A stretch of DNA of 64,000 bases. Origin: JAKFWF01 sp031367505 (GTDB lineage Bacteria > Pseudomonadota > Alphaproteobacteria > Rhizobiales > Hyphomicrobiaceae). Positions within the stretch are counted from its first letter, which is position 1, and every line of letters begins with the position of its first letter. The notes beneath the pieces are model-generated. The model made no database searches. It was not told where the DNA came from and was given only the letters and a program-made list of their open reading frames with translations. A program made the position numbers and the translations under genes. The stretch covers positions 1 to 64,000 of the forward strand of contig JANLPY010000414.1 of assembly GCA_031367505.1 (NCBI GenBank), in the 5' to 3' direction. Of this stretch, positions 9,097 through 19,397 are shown piece after piece.

Positions 9097-10431
9097 TCAA
9101 CGGGCCGAAAATATCGCAACTCGCCAATCTCGCGACTGCTTGGAAAGGCCCGGTGCTGCAGCTATCTCTATGGCGCCCATGCCCTGCGAAGCGGCTGCAT
9201 GGGCTCCCAATCGCATCGATGGTGCATCTAAAACCTGCTTGGACTTAGCCGAAGCCAACCCCTTACTGTTGTTGGCAGTATGTTTGGGCGTCACTTTTAC
9301 ACCGCCCTTGGCGATCGCTTTTGGAGCGACCACAGCGGTTGCATCGTCTCCATTACGCTTTACCTGCTCGACGTTGGTCGCCTGATCAACCTGTTCATTA
9401 TCAGTAACGACAGAAGCAGATCGAACTCCGGCTATAATCGAAACCGGCCCAGGCACAATACGTGGATACTTGCCCGTGCCGCCATCGGCACCCGGTGCAA
9501 TTGCGTTGTTCAATAGCCCAACGCCCGTAAAATTGCCGGTAACATTGGAGTTGACCGTCGGCTTAGCATCGATCGTCTTCAACGTCAGATTAGCTGTCGT
9601 CGCTTTTTCGTTCTGCGCAGAATTGGCAGCTCGTTTCGCGCTCTGGCCGCCCTTCGATTTCTTGTCTGAATTGGCCTCGCCTGCCGCCTCGGCCTGCCGC
9701 ATCGATTTCTTTTTGGCCGCTTCATCTGCATAGCGACGATGCCGATCCATGGCTTCCTTCTCCCATGGATGGGGATTGCACTTGCAGCTCTGATCTAGTT
9801 TGGCTCGAAACAGGAAAGCGGTCGAAAGCTTCGAGTATGGCTGGCCTTTCAAATTGACCATTTGCTCGGGCTCTTGGCCCGGATTTTCATACACGTAGAG
9901 CTTCGCGGGCGACGAGCAGCTATTTTCGCATACGCTTTGATCGCGCTCGAAGTTATCCTCAGCGGTAGCGAAGCTTATTGGCCAGAAATATCCGTCGCAC
10001 ATCCGGACGCACACTGTGCGATGGCCACCTTGCTGCGACGAACGACGCGAGCCAACGTCATTCAATGACTGTGATTTGTCATCTAACAGACCGCTGCCAC
10101 CCTCACCCAACAATCCGCTGCTTGTTGGCAAGGGACGTGAGCCACGCCCACGATCCTTGGCTTGATATTCAGCCTTCAGATTTTGCAACCATGCGTCACT
10201 CTCCAATACGGAGGAGGCGGTCGTGACTTGCGCAACCTTTGTCTCGCCGCTGTCCGCATCGCCAAGCTGCATCAGCCTGCCAACGGGGCCCTCCGCCTGT
10301 TGTACGACACTTACTGCGGCGCTAACGAGAGCCAGGCACAATCCGGCAACCAGCAGTGCATAAAGCGATACAGCATACTCAATCCGCAATCGCCGGGGCC
10401 AACTCGTCAGCCAATTTACCAAAACACGCAT
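9097..10431 (-). CDS. DUF2865 domain protein, membrane-anchored
   Basis: 444 aa. A single N-terminal transmembrane segment lies at about residues 23-45 (VSLYALLVAGLCLALVSAAV). The DUF2865 domain is at about 140-235: RTVCVRMCDGYFWPISFA, CENSCSSPAKLYVY, CKCNPHPWEKEAMDRHRRYA. It has six conserved Cys that could form disulfides in the periplasm. The remaining 200 residues are Lys/Ala/Asn-rich and look disordered. The family is common in Hyphomicrobiales and has no known function. It lies upstream of, and in the same direction as, the broken paralogue, which suggests a tandem duplication. Confidence 0.8.
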   Translation of the reverse strand: MRVLVNWLTSWPRRLRIEYAVSLYALLVAGLCLALVSAAVSVVQQAEGPVGRLMQLGDADSGETKVAQVTTASSVLESDAWLQNLKAEYQAKDRGRGSRPLPTSSGLLGEGGSGLLDDKSQSLNDVGSRRSSQQGGHRTVCVRMCDGYFWPISFATAEDNFERDQSVCENSCSSPAKLYVYENPGQEPEQMVNLKGQPYSKLSTAFLFRAKLDQSCKCNPHPWEKEAMDRHRRYADEAAKKKSMRQAEAAGEANSDKKSKGGQSAKRAANSAQNEKATTANLTLKTIDAKPTVNSNVTGNFTGVGLLNNAIAPGADGGTGKYPRIVPGPVSIIAGVRSASVVTDNEQVDQATNVEQVKRNGDDATAVVAPKAIAKGGVKVTPKHTANNSKGLASAKSKQVLDAPSMRLGAHAAASQGMGAIEIAAAPGLSKQSRDWRVAIFSAR

Positions 10432-10537
10432 CAGTCACATACTCGGATCGCGGCGATAAACGCCGTTGCATTAACAGAACCTTAAGAGGTAGCAACGACC
10501 ATGCCAACTCCGCACACGGCATATCTGTTTCCCAAGT

Positions 10538-11323
10538 TTACTTGGGAGCAAGCCGAATAGCGCCGTCCAATCGAATGGACACACCGTTCAGCATGATATT
10601 TTCCGCGATGTGAACGGCCAATTGTCCATATTCCGATGGGTGACCCAAGCGCGACGGAAACGGCACCGTTGCTGCCAACGAATTCCGCGCCTCCTCTGGC
10701 AATCCATCAAACATCGGCGTGTGGAACAGGCCGGGCAATATTGCGCACACCCTTATCCCGTCACGCGACAAGTCGCGCGCAACCGGCAACATCATCGACT
10801 GAACCCCGCCTTTCGAAGCGGCATACGCCACCTGACCCATTTGACCATCCTCAGCCGCCACCGAGGCGGTCGAAATCATAACGCCGCGCTCGCCATCGGG
10901 TTCCAGCGGTGACAAGCTCATCATGCCGGCCGCGCACTTGGCGATCATGGTAAACGTGCCGATGAGGTTCACTTGAATGACCTTCGCAAACGTCGCGATA
11001 TCGTGCGGTTCGATCGCGCCGGTTTCCTTCACCCGCCGGGCAATGCGCTTGCCGACGGCGATGCCGGCACAGTTGACGAGGATCCGCTCCTGACCATGCG
11101 CCGCGCGGACCGAGGCCAGCGCAGCGTCCACACTCGCCTCACTGGTCACGTCGCATTCGGCATATGCTCCACCCAGTTCCTTGGCGAGCGCGGCACCCGC
11201 TGCTTCATTTAGATCCAGAATGCCGACCTTGACGCCTTTCGCTGCGAGAGCACGGGCGGTTGCGGCACCGAGACCCGAGGCACCACCGGTGACGACGGCT
11301 GCGACATCCTTGCCGAGTTGCAT
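10538..11323 (-). CDS. SDR oxidoreductase, 3-hydroxyacyl-CoA dehydrogenase type 2-like
   Basis: 261 aa, a classical short-chain dehydrogenase. The cofactor motif TGGASGLG is at about residues 12-19, an acidic DLNEA after strand 2 suggests NAD(H), and the active site is Ser (ISTAS) with YAASK near residue 165. The late LPGLFHTPMFDGLPEE segment and the RLGHPSEYGQLAVHI segment resemble HSD17B10-type enzymes that oxidise 3-hydroxyacyl-CoA, so beta-oxidation is likely. It is divergent from the threonine aldolase gene. Substrate assignment is by family resemblance only. Confidence 0.85.
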   Translation of the reverse strand: MQLGKDVAAVVTGGASGLGAATARALAAKGVKVGILDLNEAAGAALAKELGGAYAECDVTSEASVDAALASVRAAHGQERILVNCAGIAVGKRIARRVKETGAIEPHDIATFAKVIQVNLIGTFTMIAKCAAGMMSLSPLEPDGERGVMISTASVAAEDGQMGQVAYAASKGGVQSMMLPVARDLSRDGIRVCAILPGLFHTPMFDGLPEEARNSLAATVPFPSRLGHPSEYGQLAVHIAENIMLNGVSIRLDGAIRLAPK

Positions 11324-11491
11324 GGAATTGGCTCCTATTGTGAAATGGATTTAGCCGCCTTCAGGCGCTGAACTTGTCTCTTAGGCTCTGGCGGGCACTG
11401 GCGTCTAGCCTCCTACACACGCCTGAAGGGTTGCGTCGCTTACAGAAGCGCGCTTTGCTGCGTCATCGTCGACCGCAACATCGGAACTGAC

Positions 11492-12541
11492 ATGGCGCAC
11501 AACGGCTTCATCGACCTCTATAGCGATACGCAGACACGACCATCTGCTGGCATGCGCCGTGCGATGGCTGAGGCGGAGGTTGGAGACGAGCAGCGCGGCG
11601 AGGACCCCACGACAAAGCGGCTCGAAGAACGAGTGGCCGATATGCTCGGCAAGGAAGCCGCGGTGTTTTTACCGTCCGGCACGATGTGCAATCAGATTGC
11701 CATGGCGGTCCATTGCACAGCCGGCGACGAGATCATCGCCGCCGATACCGCACACGTATTCATCTCTGAAGCGGGCGGTGCATCTGCGTTGTCGCGAGCG
11801 CAAACTTGGCCGATCAAGTCGGATATGGGGCTTTTCACCGCCAAGGATGTAACGGCCGCCTTGCGCGATTCCAGCAGCCGTCACCAGCCGCGCTCGCGCC
11901 TTCTCGTTATCGAGCAGACTGCCAACATGGGCGGCGGCCGCGTATGGCCATTAGCGCAGATTGCCGAGGTCGCTGCCGCCGCACGCGCGGGCGGGCTGCT
12001 GGTCCACATGGATGGTGCCAGATTACCCAATGCCGTTGTCGCATCCGGTATCAGCGCCAAAGCCATGACCCAACACGTCGATACCGCCTGGATTGATTTG
12101 TCGAAAGGCCTCGGCTGCCCCGTTGGCGGTATCCTGGCCGGAACAAAGGGTTTCATCCACGAAGCGTGGCGGTGGAAGCAGCGCATCGGCGGCGCGCTCC
12201 GTCAGTCAGGAATCGTAGCGGCGGCCGGGCTATATGCGCTCGATCACAATATGGAATTGCTGGCCCACGACCACGACAATGCAAAATTGCTCGCGCAGAA
12301 GATTGCCGAAATTCCCGGCCTGTCATTGTCGAATGGGCAACCGCAATCGAATATCGTATTTTTCCGGGTTGACGCTGCGAGCCGTACATCAGCTGAGGTA
12401 TGCGCTGCGTTGCTAAAGAAAAATGTCCGAATGGGCGCATTCGGCGGGCCGAACGGTCGAATTCGTTGTGTGACACATCTCGATGTAAGCCGCTCCGACA
12501 TCGACCACGCCGCCGCAGCACTGGCTGATGTAATGAAATAA
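11492..12541 (+). CDS. Low-specificity L-threonine aldolase
   Basis: 349 aa, PLP-dependent fold type I. The N-terminal SDTQTRPSAGMRRAM, the GDEQRGEDPT segment and FLPSGTMCNQ are hallmark regions. D174 (HMDGAR) contacts the PLP ring nitrogen and K205 (DLSKGLGCP) is the Schiff-base lysine. The enzyme splits threonine or allo-threonine to glycine and acetaldehyde. It is divergently transcribed from the SDR gene across a 168-base gap. Confidence 0.92.
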   Translation: MAHNGFIDLYSDTQTRPSAGMRRAMAEAEVGDEQRGEDPTTKRLEERVADMLGKEAAVFLPSGTMCNQIAMAVHCTAGDEIIAADTAHVFISEAGGASALSRAQTWPIKSDMGLFTAKDVTAALRDSSSRHQPRSRLLVIEQTANMGGGRVWPLAQIAEVAAAARAGGLLVHMDGARLPNAVVASGISAKAMTQHVDTAWIDLSKGLGCPVGGILAGTKGFIHEAWRWKQRIGGALRQSGIVAAAGLYALDHNMELLAHDHDNAKLLAQKIAEIPGLSLSNGQPQSNIVFFRVDAASRTSAEVCAALLKKNVRMGAFGGPNGRIRCVTHLDVSRSDIDHAAAALADVMK

Positions 12542-12748
12542 GGGTTGGACGCCAGCTCCTCCCCAGACCGAAAAGTCGGATCACTAGGAAATGTCACTTG
12601 AGGGCACTACCGCCTGCAGCTAAGTCTTACCATGATCAATCCGGCCACTTCACCTTGACGCGCCCCTTCAAGTTGACGAAGTGTCATTGCTGGCTACAAA
12701 GCCGCTCTCGGTATATAGGCCCTAACAGTTGGGCGACAGGGATTTGGC

Positions 12749-12979
12749 ATGAACCGTTTCGATCGGCTATTCGGCACGCGTGGTGAAGCGCGCGTTCAAT
12801 TCGGTGATGGCGACTTCAAGGTATTGGCGAACGGTGATTTTGTGCGCTGTGCCGTGACAGGCGAACCGATCGCGCTCGGCGATTTGCGCTACTGGAACGT
12901 GGCGCGGCAGGAAGCATATGCCTCCGCCGCAATTTCACTTCAGCGAACTCTCGATCTGCGCGACAAAGAGCGCGACTAA
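12749..12979 (+). CDS. DUF2093 domain protein
   Basis: 76 aa, full length for the family. It has the characteristic core GDFVRCAVTGEPIALGDLRYW and a NVARQEAYAS stretch. AGGGA about 7 bases before the ATG is a fair ribosome site. The family is small, cytosolic and of unknown function, found mainly in Hyphomicrobiales and Rhodobacterales. It converges with the malic enzyme gene. Confidence 0.88.
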   Translation: MNRFDRLFGTRGEARVQFGDGDFKVLANGDFVRCAVTGEPIALGDLRYWNVARQEAYASAAISLQRTLDLRDKERD

Positions 12980-12999
12980 GAATTACCCCTCACCCGCTC

Positions 13000-15309
13000 T
13001 TACGCAGCACCCATCGAAGGCTTAGCTGCCTCGCGTGCTGCATTCACCACTGCGATCGCACTCATGTTGAGCAACCCGCGAACCGTTACCGATGGGGTGA
13101 CGATGTGAACCGGCTTGGCTGCCCCCAACAGGATCGGCCCAAGCACGATCGCGCCGGAAACGACCTTCAGCAAATTGAAAGCAATGTTGGCCGCGTCGAG
13201 CCCTGGCATAATGAGCAAGTTGGCCGCGCCCTTCAATCGCGAATTTGGGAAAATTTCATCACGGATGAAAGGTGAGAGCGCCGCATCCGCGTGCATTTCG
13301 CCTTCGACTTCGAGATCGGGCGCCCAGGAATGAATGATCTCCAGTACTTCGCGCATCTTGCCCGCTGAGGTGGTGCTTTCCGAACCGAAGTTGGAATGCG
13401 ACATCAACGCCAGCTTTGGCACGATGCCGAAGCGGCGCACTTCTTCCGCTGCCAGCAACGCGATTTCCGCAAGATGCTCGGCATCGGGATCATAGCTGAC
13501 ATACGTATCGGCCATGAACAATGGTCCCGTCGGCAAGATCAGCCCCGAGACCGTGGCGAAACCACGGACCCCGCCGCGCTTACCGATCACCTGCGAAACG
13601 TGCCGCAACTGTGTCTGATAGCGCCCGACCGCGCCGCAGATCATGGCATCGGCATCGCCGCGCTTTAATAGCAAGCCAGCGGTGACCGTGGCGCCGCCAC
13701 GCACAATGCGTCTCGCATGCGAAGGAGAGACACCTTGACGCTCGACCAAACGCTCGTACTCGACCGTCATCGCCGGCACACGCGGATCGCTATCCTGGTC
13801 GAAAATCTCGTAGTCCCGATCAACCTTCAGGCGCAATCCCAGATGCGACATCATACGCTTTATGGTCTCGCGACGACCGACCAGAATGGGCCGTGCGAGC
13901 TTTTCCGTAATGACCTGCTGTGCCGCCTGCAGCACGTAAGGGTGCTCACCCTCAGCAAACACCAGGCGCATGGGCGAACGCGCATGTTCGCGTTTGGCCG
14001 CGTCAAACACCGGCTTCATCACGAAGCCCGAGCGATATACAAACCTCGAGAGTTTCTCTCGGTAGACTTCGAAATCAGCAATGGGCCGGGTTGCGACGCC
14101 ACTTTCCATCGCTGCTCGCGCAACGGCCGGGGCGATTTCCAAAATGAGACGCGGATCGAATGGTTTGGGCAGGATGTACTCTGGTCCAAAAACGAAAGTC
14201 TCTGCCTGGTATGCTGACAGCACCACATCGGATGCTTCGCTCTCGGCAATTGAGGCCAGAGCCACAACGGCCGCCTTCTTCATTTCCTCATTGATGGTCG
14301 TCGCACCCACATCGAGGGCACCACGGAAAATGAACGGGAAACACAAGACGTTGTTGATTTGGTTCGGATAGTCGGTTCGTCCCGAGGCGATCACTGCGTC
14401 CGGCCGGACGGCCTTGACGTCTTCCGGCATTATTTCTGGCGTGGGGTTGGCGAGAGCAAATATCAGCGGCTTGGCCGCCATCTGCACAACCATCTCTTTG
14501 GTGACGATACGGCCGGCGGACAACCCTAGAAATATATCGGCGCCTTTGATCACATCGACCAATTGCCGTGCATTCGTGTCACGCGCATAAGGCTCCTTAT
14601 AGGGGTCCATCAGCTCCTTGCGGCCCTTGTAGACGACACCCTTGATATCGCAGACAACTATATTGTCATGCCTGAGCCCAAGGCTAACCAGAAGGTTGAG
14701 GCAAGCCAAAGCGGCCGCTCCCGCTCCCGAGCACACGAGTTTAACATCGGCGATATTCTTGCCGACGATTTTCAATCCATTGACGATACCAGCGGCAACG
14801 ACAATTGCGGTGCCGTGCTGATCGTCGTGGAACACTGGGATCTTCATGCGCGCGCGCAACTGGCGCTCGATCTCGAAGCATTCGGGGCTCTTGATATCTT
14901 CGAGATTGATGCCGCCAAATGTCGGCTCGAGGCGTGCCACGGCCTCGACGAAGGGGCCTATCTCTTTTTCGTCGATCTCGATGTCATAGCAATCGAGGCC
15001 CGCAAACTTCTTGAACAGAACAGCCTTGCCCTCCATCACCGGTTTGGAGGCCAATGGACCGATGTCGCCGAGACCAAGAACGGCAGTGCCATTGGTGATG
15101 ACGCCAACGAGATTACCGCGTGCGGTGAAGCGCGTCGCATTCGCCGGATCATCAAAAATCGCCATGCAAGCGTGGGCAACGCCGGGCGAGTAGGCCAGAC
15201 CCAAATCGTGTTGATTGGCAACCGGTTTCGTCGCGTGAATGGCGATTTTTCCTGGCGGATCGGACTCGTGGTAGTCCAAGGCCTGCTGGCGTAACGTATC
15301 GTCCGACAT
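13000..15309 (-). CDS. maeB: NADP-dependent malic enzyme with phosphotransacetylase-like domain
   Basis: 769 aa, the usual length of the MaeB two-domain enzyme. Residues about 1-430 are the malic enzyme part: YSPGVAHAC, the FGGINLEDIKSPECFEIER segment (metal site; key residues ED), and GAGAAALACL for the cofactor. Residues about 440-769 match phosphate acetyltransferase but in this family usually serve regulation by acetyl-CoA rather than catalysis. It converts malate to pyruvate and CO2, producing NADPH. It is monocistronic and divergent from the Rieske oxygenase gene. Confidence 0.95.
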   Translation of the reverse strand: MSDDTLRQQALDYHESDPPGKIAIHATKPVANQHDLGLAYSPGVAHACMAIFDDPANATRFTARGNLVGVITNGTAVLGLGDIGPLASKPVMEGKAVLFKKFAGLDCYDIEIDEKEIGPFVEAVARLEPTFGGINLEDIKSPECFEIERQLRARMKIPVFHDDQHGTAIVVAAGIVNGLKIVGKNIADVKLVCSGAGAAALACLNLLVSLGLRHDNIVVCDIKGVVYKGRKELMDPYKEPYARDTNARQLVDVIKGADIFLGLSAGRIVTKEMVVQMAAKPLIFALANPTPEIMPEDVKAVRPDAVIASGRTDYPNQINNVLCFPFIFRGALDVGATTINEEMKKAAVVALASIAESEASDVVLSAYQAETFVFGPEYILPKPFDPRLILEIAPAVARAAMESGVATRPIADFEVYREKLSRFVYRSGFVMKPVFDAAKREHARSPMRLVFAEGEHPYVLQAAQQVITEKLARPILVGRRETIKRMMSHLGLRLKVDRDYEIFDQDSDPRVPAMTVEYERLVERQGVSPSHARRIVRGGATVTAGLLLKRGDADAMICGAVGRYQTQLRHVSQVIGKRGGVRGFATVSGLILPTGPLFMADTYVSYDPDAEHLAEIALLAAEEVRRFGIVPKLALMSHSNFGSESTTSAGKMREVLEIIHSWAPDLEVEGEMHADAALSPFIRDEIFPNSRLKGAANLLIMPGLDAANIAFNLLKVVSGAIVLGPILLGAAKPVHIVTPSVTVRGLLNMSAIAVVNAAREAAKPSMGAA

Positions 15310-15487
15310 CTTGTCGTGCCCCTTCGTGTATAATCGAGACTAGCTTGCACGTTAATCGTCGATTTGGAAGGAGGATACGCCTCCGAACGGCCGGAAGCGC
15401 GCGCGAAATCGTCGTAAATTGAACAGCCAAATTACAGTAATTGGAGTAGGCTTTTCGCAGAGCTGGCTTGCCATGGAGACTACGGCA

Positions 15488-16732
15488 ATGACCCCCGTTG
15501 ATACGCTGCGTGAATTGCAAAATCGCAAACCCGACCACAGCTTGAACCAGTCGTTCTATCAAGATCCATCGTTGTTTCGGATCGAACTCGACGCGATCTT
15601 TTATCGCGAATGGATTTTCGCTGGCCACGATTGTGAAATCACCAATCCGGGCGACTACTTCACATTCTCGATCGGCGACTGCGCGATCATCGTCAATCGC
15701 GACGCATCAGGTACCGTCAGAGCGCATCACAACTCGTGCCGGCATCGCGGTTTTAAAGTGTGCGACGCCGCGAAAGGCAACGTCAAACGCCGCTTCGTGT
15801 GCCCCTATCATCAATGGTCATACGAACTGGACGGCAGTTTGGCGCGGGCCCGCGGTATGGGCGACGATTTTGATCCGGCTAGTCACGGCTTAAAAACCGT
15901 GCATGCGCAAAGCGTGGCTGGATGGATTTTCGTCTGCGTTGCAAAACATGCCCCCGACTTCGAAGCATTCCGCGCCACGGTCGAGCCCTATCTCGCTCCT
16001 TACGATCTTGCAAACACCAAGGTTGCCCAAGAGCAGACGATCATCGAGAAAGGCAATTGGAAACTCGTGATGGAAAATAATCGCGAGTGCTATCACTGCG
16101 TCGGCTCGCACCCCGAACTCTGCCGCACGTTCCCGGATACTCCCGTCCACGCCGGCCCCGACGCCGCTGCCGATGCGCACCAAGTCGCAAGCTTCGTCGA
16201 ACACTGGGAGGCAAAGGGCCTGCCCGGACGATTCAAGATTGCCGCCGACGCACAATACCGCGTCATGCGTCTGCCGTTTCTCGATGAGGCGCGCTCGATG
16301 ACGATGACCGGTCAGCCAGCGGTTTCAAAACGCCTTGGCCGTGCGCCACAAAATGAAAACAGCGGCGATGTCCTGCTCTATCATTGTCCGTCGACTTGGA
16401 ACCACATCACCGCCGATCACGCTTTGAGTTTCCGTTGCTTGCCGATCAGTGCCACCGAGACGCAACTGACAACGAAGTGGCTCGTGCCAAAGGACGCTGT
16501 CGAGGGGCGCGATTACGACCTTAAAACGCTCACCGAAGTCTGGACCGCGACCAATGCTCAAGACATGGCCCTTGTCGAGCGCAACGCCGAGGGTATCCGC
16601 TCGCCGGCTTACGAACCAGGACCATACTCGCCTGTCCACGAAACCGGTGTCATGCAGTTTGTCGATTGGTATTGCGGATCGATGGAACGCAATCTAGGTG
16701 GCGAAACATCGAGGTTGCGTGCGGCGGAGTAA
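15488..16732 (+). CDS. Rieske-type ring-hydroxylating oxygenase, alpha subunit (GbcA-like)
   Basis: 414 aa from the ATG at 15488, which has GGAG at 15475-15478 nine bases upstream; the open frame extends further but has no better start. A Rieske [2Fe-2S] centre is shown by CRHRGFKVC and CPYHQWSYELDG. The mononuclear iron site is NRECYHCVGSHPEL with the two His. Related enzymes include the glycine betaine monooxygenase GbcA and other quaternary-amine demethylases as well as aromatic dioxygenases; the DWYCGSMERN tail resembles the former. No reductase gene is adjacent. The downstream GMC oxidoreductase fits a quaternary-amine theme, but that is inference. Confidence 0.85.
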   Translation: MTPVDTLRELQNRKPDHSLNQSFYQDPSLFRIELDAIFYREWIFAGHDCEITNPGDYFTFSIGDCAIIVNRDASGTVRAHHNSCRHRGFKVCDAAKGNVKRRFVCPYHQWSYELDGSLARARGMGDDFDPASHGLKTVHAQSVAGWIFVCVAKHAPDFEAFRATVEPYLAPYDLANTKVAQEQTIIEKGNWKLVMENNRECYHCVGSHPELCRTFPDTPVHAGPDAAADAHQVASFVEHWEAKGLPGRFKIAADAQYRVMRLPFLDEARSMTMTGQPAVSKRLGRAPQNENSGDVLLYHCPSTWNHITADHALSFRCLPISATETQLTTKWLVPKDAVEGRDYDLKTLTEVWTATNAQDMALVERNAEGIRSPAYEPGPYSPVHETGVMQFVDWYCGSMERNLGGETSRLRAAE

Positions 16733-16742
16733 CGCCAAAATC

Positions 16743-17573
16743 TCACGCCGCAGCCGCCTCCGCCATCGCGACAATGCGATCGAGCATGGCGCTTTCCGGC
16801 CGCGTTAACTCATCGACGATCGTGAAGTGATTGGCGTCAGGAATGATGGCGCATTCGGCAGCCATCCCTGTGGCCGACCACTGCTTCGCAAAATCGTTCG
16901 CCTGACGAATGAACTCCGAACTTTCAGCACCACCGGCAGCGGCGACAAAGCTGCCCACGGTGGATGGCGTCCGCCCCAACATCGGGCTGACAGCCTTGGC
17001 TGCCGCGTCATCCAACCCCAACGCATCATTGAGCGACGTGCCCACCAGCGGGCGCAGATCGTATACGCCGGAAATTCCATAAGCCGCCGTTATCAAATCG
17101 CGCGGCGCACCTTCAATTTTGCCGCGCGCCATCAATGACGCGGCCAGATGTCCGCCAGCAGAATGACCAACGAGCACGGGGCGCACTTTGGTTCGCGCCC
17201 ACAAACCAGCTAGCAAAATTGCAATTTCATCAGCGATGTCACCGATCCGCACTTCGGGGCACAGCGAATACGACGGGATCGCCACGGACACACCGCGCGC
17301 CAGTAGTTCACGCGCGACGAACGCGTAGTCGCGGCCGTGCCCACGCTGCCAATATCCGCCATGAATATAGACGACCAGCGGCGCACCCTGGTCAACGTCG
17401 GCGGGATAAAAATCGAAGACCTGCCGAGGTTTGTTGCCATAAGAGATATCGCGTTCCCCGGGCAGCTCGCGACGCGCCAACTCCGCCGCCTCAGCCCAAC
17501 GCGCCATGATGGCCGGCGAGTTGGCCACCCGCGCACGGTTATTGTACTCGGCTTCCATATCCAGCGCGGGCAT
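16743..17573 (-). CDS. Alpha/beta hydrolase, kynurenine formamidase-like
   Basis: 276 aa. The oxyanion motif VVYIHGGYWQRG and the nucleophile elbow GHSAGGHLA (Ser) are plain; a late DANHFTIVDEL supplies the catalytic His. HGGYW is typical of the arylformamidase/carboxylesterase group. It starts 12 bases after the GMC gene ends, so the two are co-transcribed. The natural substrate is not evident; no other tryptophan-degradation genes are near, so the formamidase name should be read as a fold-level match. Confidence 0.82.
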   Translation of the reverse strand: MPALDMEAEYNNRARVANSPAIMARWAEAAELARRELPGERDISYGNKPRQVFDFYPADVDQGAPLVVYIHGGYWQRGHGRDYAFVARELLARGVSVAIPSYSLCPEVRIGDIADEIAILLAGLWARTKVRPVLVGHSAGGHLAASLMARGKIEGAPRDLITAAYGISGVYDLRPLVGTSLNDALGLDDAAAKAVSPMLGRTPSTVGSFVAAAGGAESSEFIRQANDFAKQWSATGMAAECAIIPDANHFTIVDELTRPESAMLDRIVAMAEAAAA

Positions 17574-17585
17574 TGGCTATCTTCC

Positions 17586-19220
17586 TCAGGCGGCAACGGC
17601 TGGATTGGCACGGGCATCCTCGGCGATCATGTCGGCTGCCTTTTCGCCAATCATGATCGTCGGCGCGTTCGTATTGCCCGAGGTCATCGTTGGCATGATT
17701 GAGGCGTCAGCAACGCGCAATCCAGAAATACCGTGCACGCGAAGTCTTTCATCGACCACCGCCTTTGCATCGCGCCCCATCTTCGCGGTGCCGCACGGGT
17801 GGAAGATCGTGGTGCCCATATCGCGCGCGAATTTCATCAATTGGTCATCGCTCGTGTGCTCGCGGCCCGGCACATGTTCGCGTACCGTGATATCGGCAAA
17901 CGGCGACCTTGCAACGATACGACGTGCCAGCTTCATGGCGTCGAGCAGCACGCGCTGATCGATATCAGCTTCGAGATAATTCGACACGATCGACGGTTTA
18001 ACCGCCGGGTCGGGCGATGTTATCCGCAGCCAACCGCGGCTCTCCGGACGAAGCTGACAGACCGATACGATTACGCCTGGAAACTTATGCAAGCCCTTCC
18101 CCGGCCCTTCGCCGGAAAGCGGAATAAAGTGGAACTGAATATCCGGAATGTCGACCGACATCGTCGACTTGGTGAACACGCCAACCACGCCCGCGCCGAA
18201 AGTCAGCATGCCCCGGCGACGAAACACGTAGTCCATGCCCGTCAATAGTTGCAGCCAACGGCTATGCCAGACCTCGTTGAGGCTACCTCGCGCGCTCATC
18301 TCGTAGACCAATCGGGCCTGATAGTGATCCTGCAGGTTCTCGCCAACGCCGGCCAATTCATGCCGCACATCGACGCCCGCCGACTTGAGCACCCCGCCTG
18401 GCCCAATGCCCGACACCTGGAGCAGTTGCGGCGATCCGATTGCGCCAGCCGACAGGATCACCTCCCGTCGCGCACGAACCACTTCGATGGCGCCGCCACG
18501 ACGAATCCGCACGCCGGTGGCATGCCGGCCATCAAGTATAATCGATTGCGCCTCGGCGTTGGTGATGACATGCAAATTCTGCCGCGACTTGATCGGGCGT
18601 AAATAGGCAACCGCCGTACTCGATCGCCGCCCATTGCGATTGGTGAGCTGATAGTAGCCAACCCCTTCTTGAGTGGGTCCGTTGAAATCCTTGGTGAACG
18701 GTATTCCTTCGGCCACGCAGGATTTTACGAACGCCTCGCAAACCGGATTGGTCATATGCAAATCAGAAACGCCGAGCGGTCCATCGGCACCGTGCAACTC
18801 GTCAGCCCCGCGCTCCTGGCATTCGGCGCGTTTGAAATACGGCAAGACGTCCGCGAATGACCAACCAGCGTTACCCAGTTGACGCCAAACATCGAAGTCG
18901 TGTGACTGACCACGCACATAGAGCAATCCATTGATCGCGCTTGTACCACCGAGTACACGGCCGCGTGGCCAGTTGATCGTTCGCCCGCCGAGATGCGGCT
19001 CCGGGCCTGATCCGAACTGCCAAGTGATCAGGGGGTTGAGCACGTTTCGATAGTATCCGGCCGGAATGTGTATCCATGGATTGGTGTCTCGGCCACCAGC
19101 TTCTAGCAACGCAACAGTAACGCTCGGATCGGCGCTCAAGCGATTGGCGAGTACACAACCGGCGGACCCCGCACCGATGATTACGTAGTCATAGCTTCCC
19201 AGCACAACTTGATTTGCCAT
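17586..19220 (-). CDS. GMC-family FAD oxidoreductase (choline dehydrogenase-like)
   Basis: 544 aa, normal for the family. The FAD-binding GAGSAG motif is at residues 16-21, followed by LEAGG; the WPRGRVLGGTSAINGLLYVRG signature (key residues GR..GG.S..N) and SAGAIGSPQLL are present. The C-terminal active-site region HPCGTAKMG and the late NTNAPTIMIGEKAAD close the enzyme. Members oxidise alcohols such as choline or other primary alcohols. It leads a two-gene operon with the hydrolase. Confidence 0.92.
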   Translation of the reverse strand: MANQVVLGSYDYVIIGAGSAGCVLANRLSADPSVTVALLEAGGRDTNPWIHIPAGYYRNVLNPLITWQFGSGPEPHLGGRTINWPRGRVLGGTSAINGLLYVRGQSHDFDVWRQLGNAGWSFADVLPYFKRAECQERGADELHGADGPLGVSDLHMTNPVCEAFVKSCVAEGIPFTKDFNGPTQEGVGYYQLTNRNGRRSSTAVAYLRPIKSRQNLHVITNAEAQSIILDGRHATGVRIRRGGAIEVVRARREVILSAGAIGSPQLLQVSGIGPGGVLKSAGVDVRHELAGVGENLQDHYQARLVYEMSARGSLNEVWHSRWLQLLTGMDYVFRRRGMLTFGAGVVGVFTKSTMSVDIPDIQFHFIPLSGEGPGKGLHKFPGVIVSVCQLRPESRGWLRITSPDPAVKPSIVSNYLEADIDQRVLLDAMKLARRIVARSPFADITVREHVPGREHTSDDQLMKFARDMGTTIFHPCGTAKMGRDAKAVVDERLRVHGISGLRVADASIMPTMTSGNTNAPTIMIGEKAADMIAEDARANPAVAA

Positions 19221-19397
19221 CGCACTTTCCCTGTCGTCCCTCTAATTTGTTGTCGCGATGATACGAGCGGTGCGCTAGGTTTGCCAACGGTTGGGCTAGG
19301 TTCGGCAGGCATGCGAGTGCTGAGGATCTCCTCCGATTCGCATAAGTGCTGTCTCAGAGCACATTCCGTCTTCAAACAAAATGAAAGCAAAGCCAAC

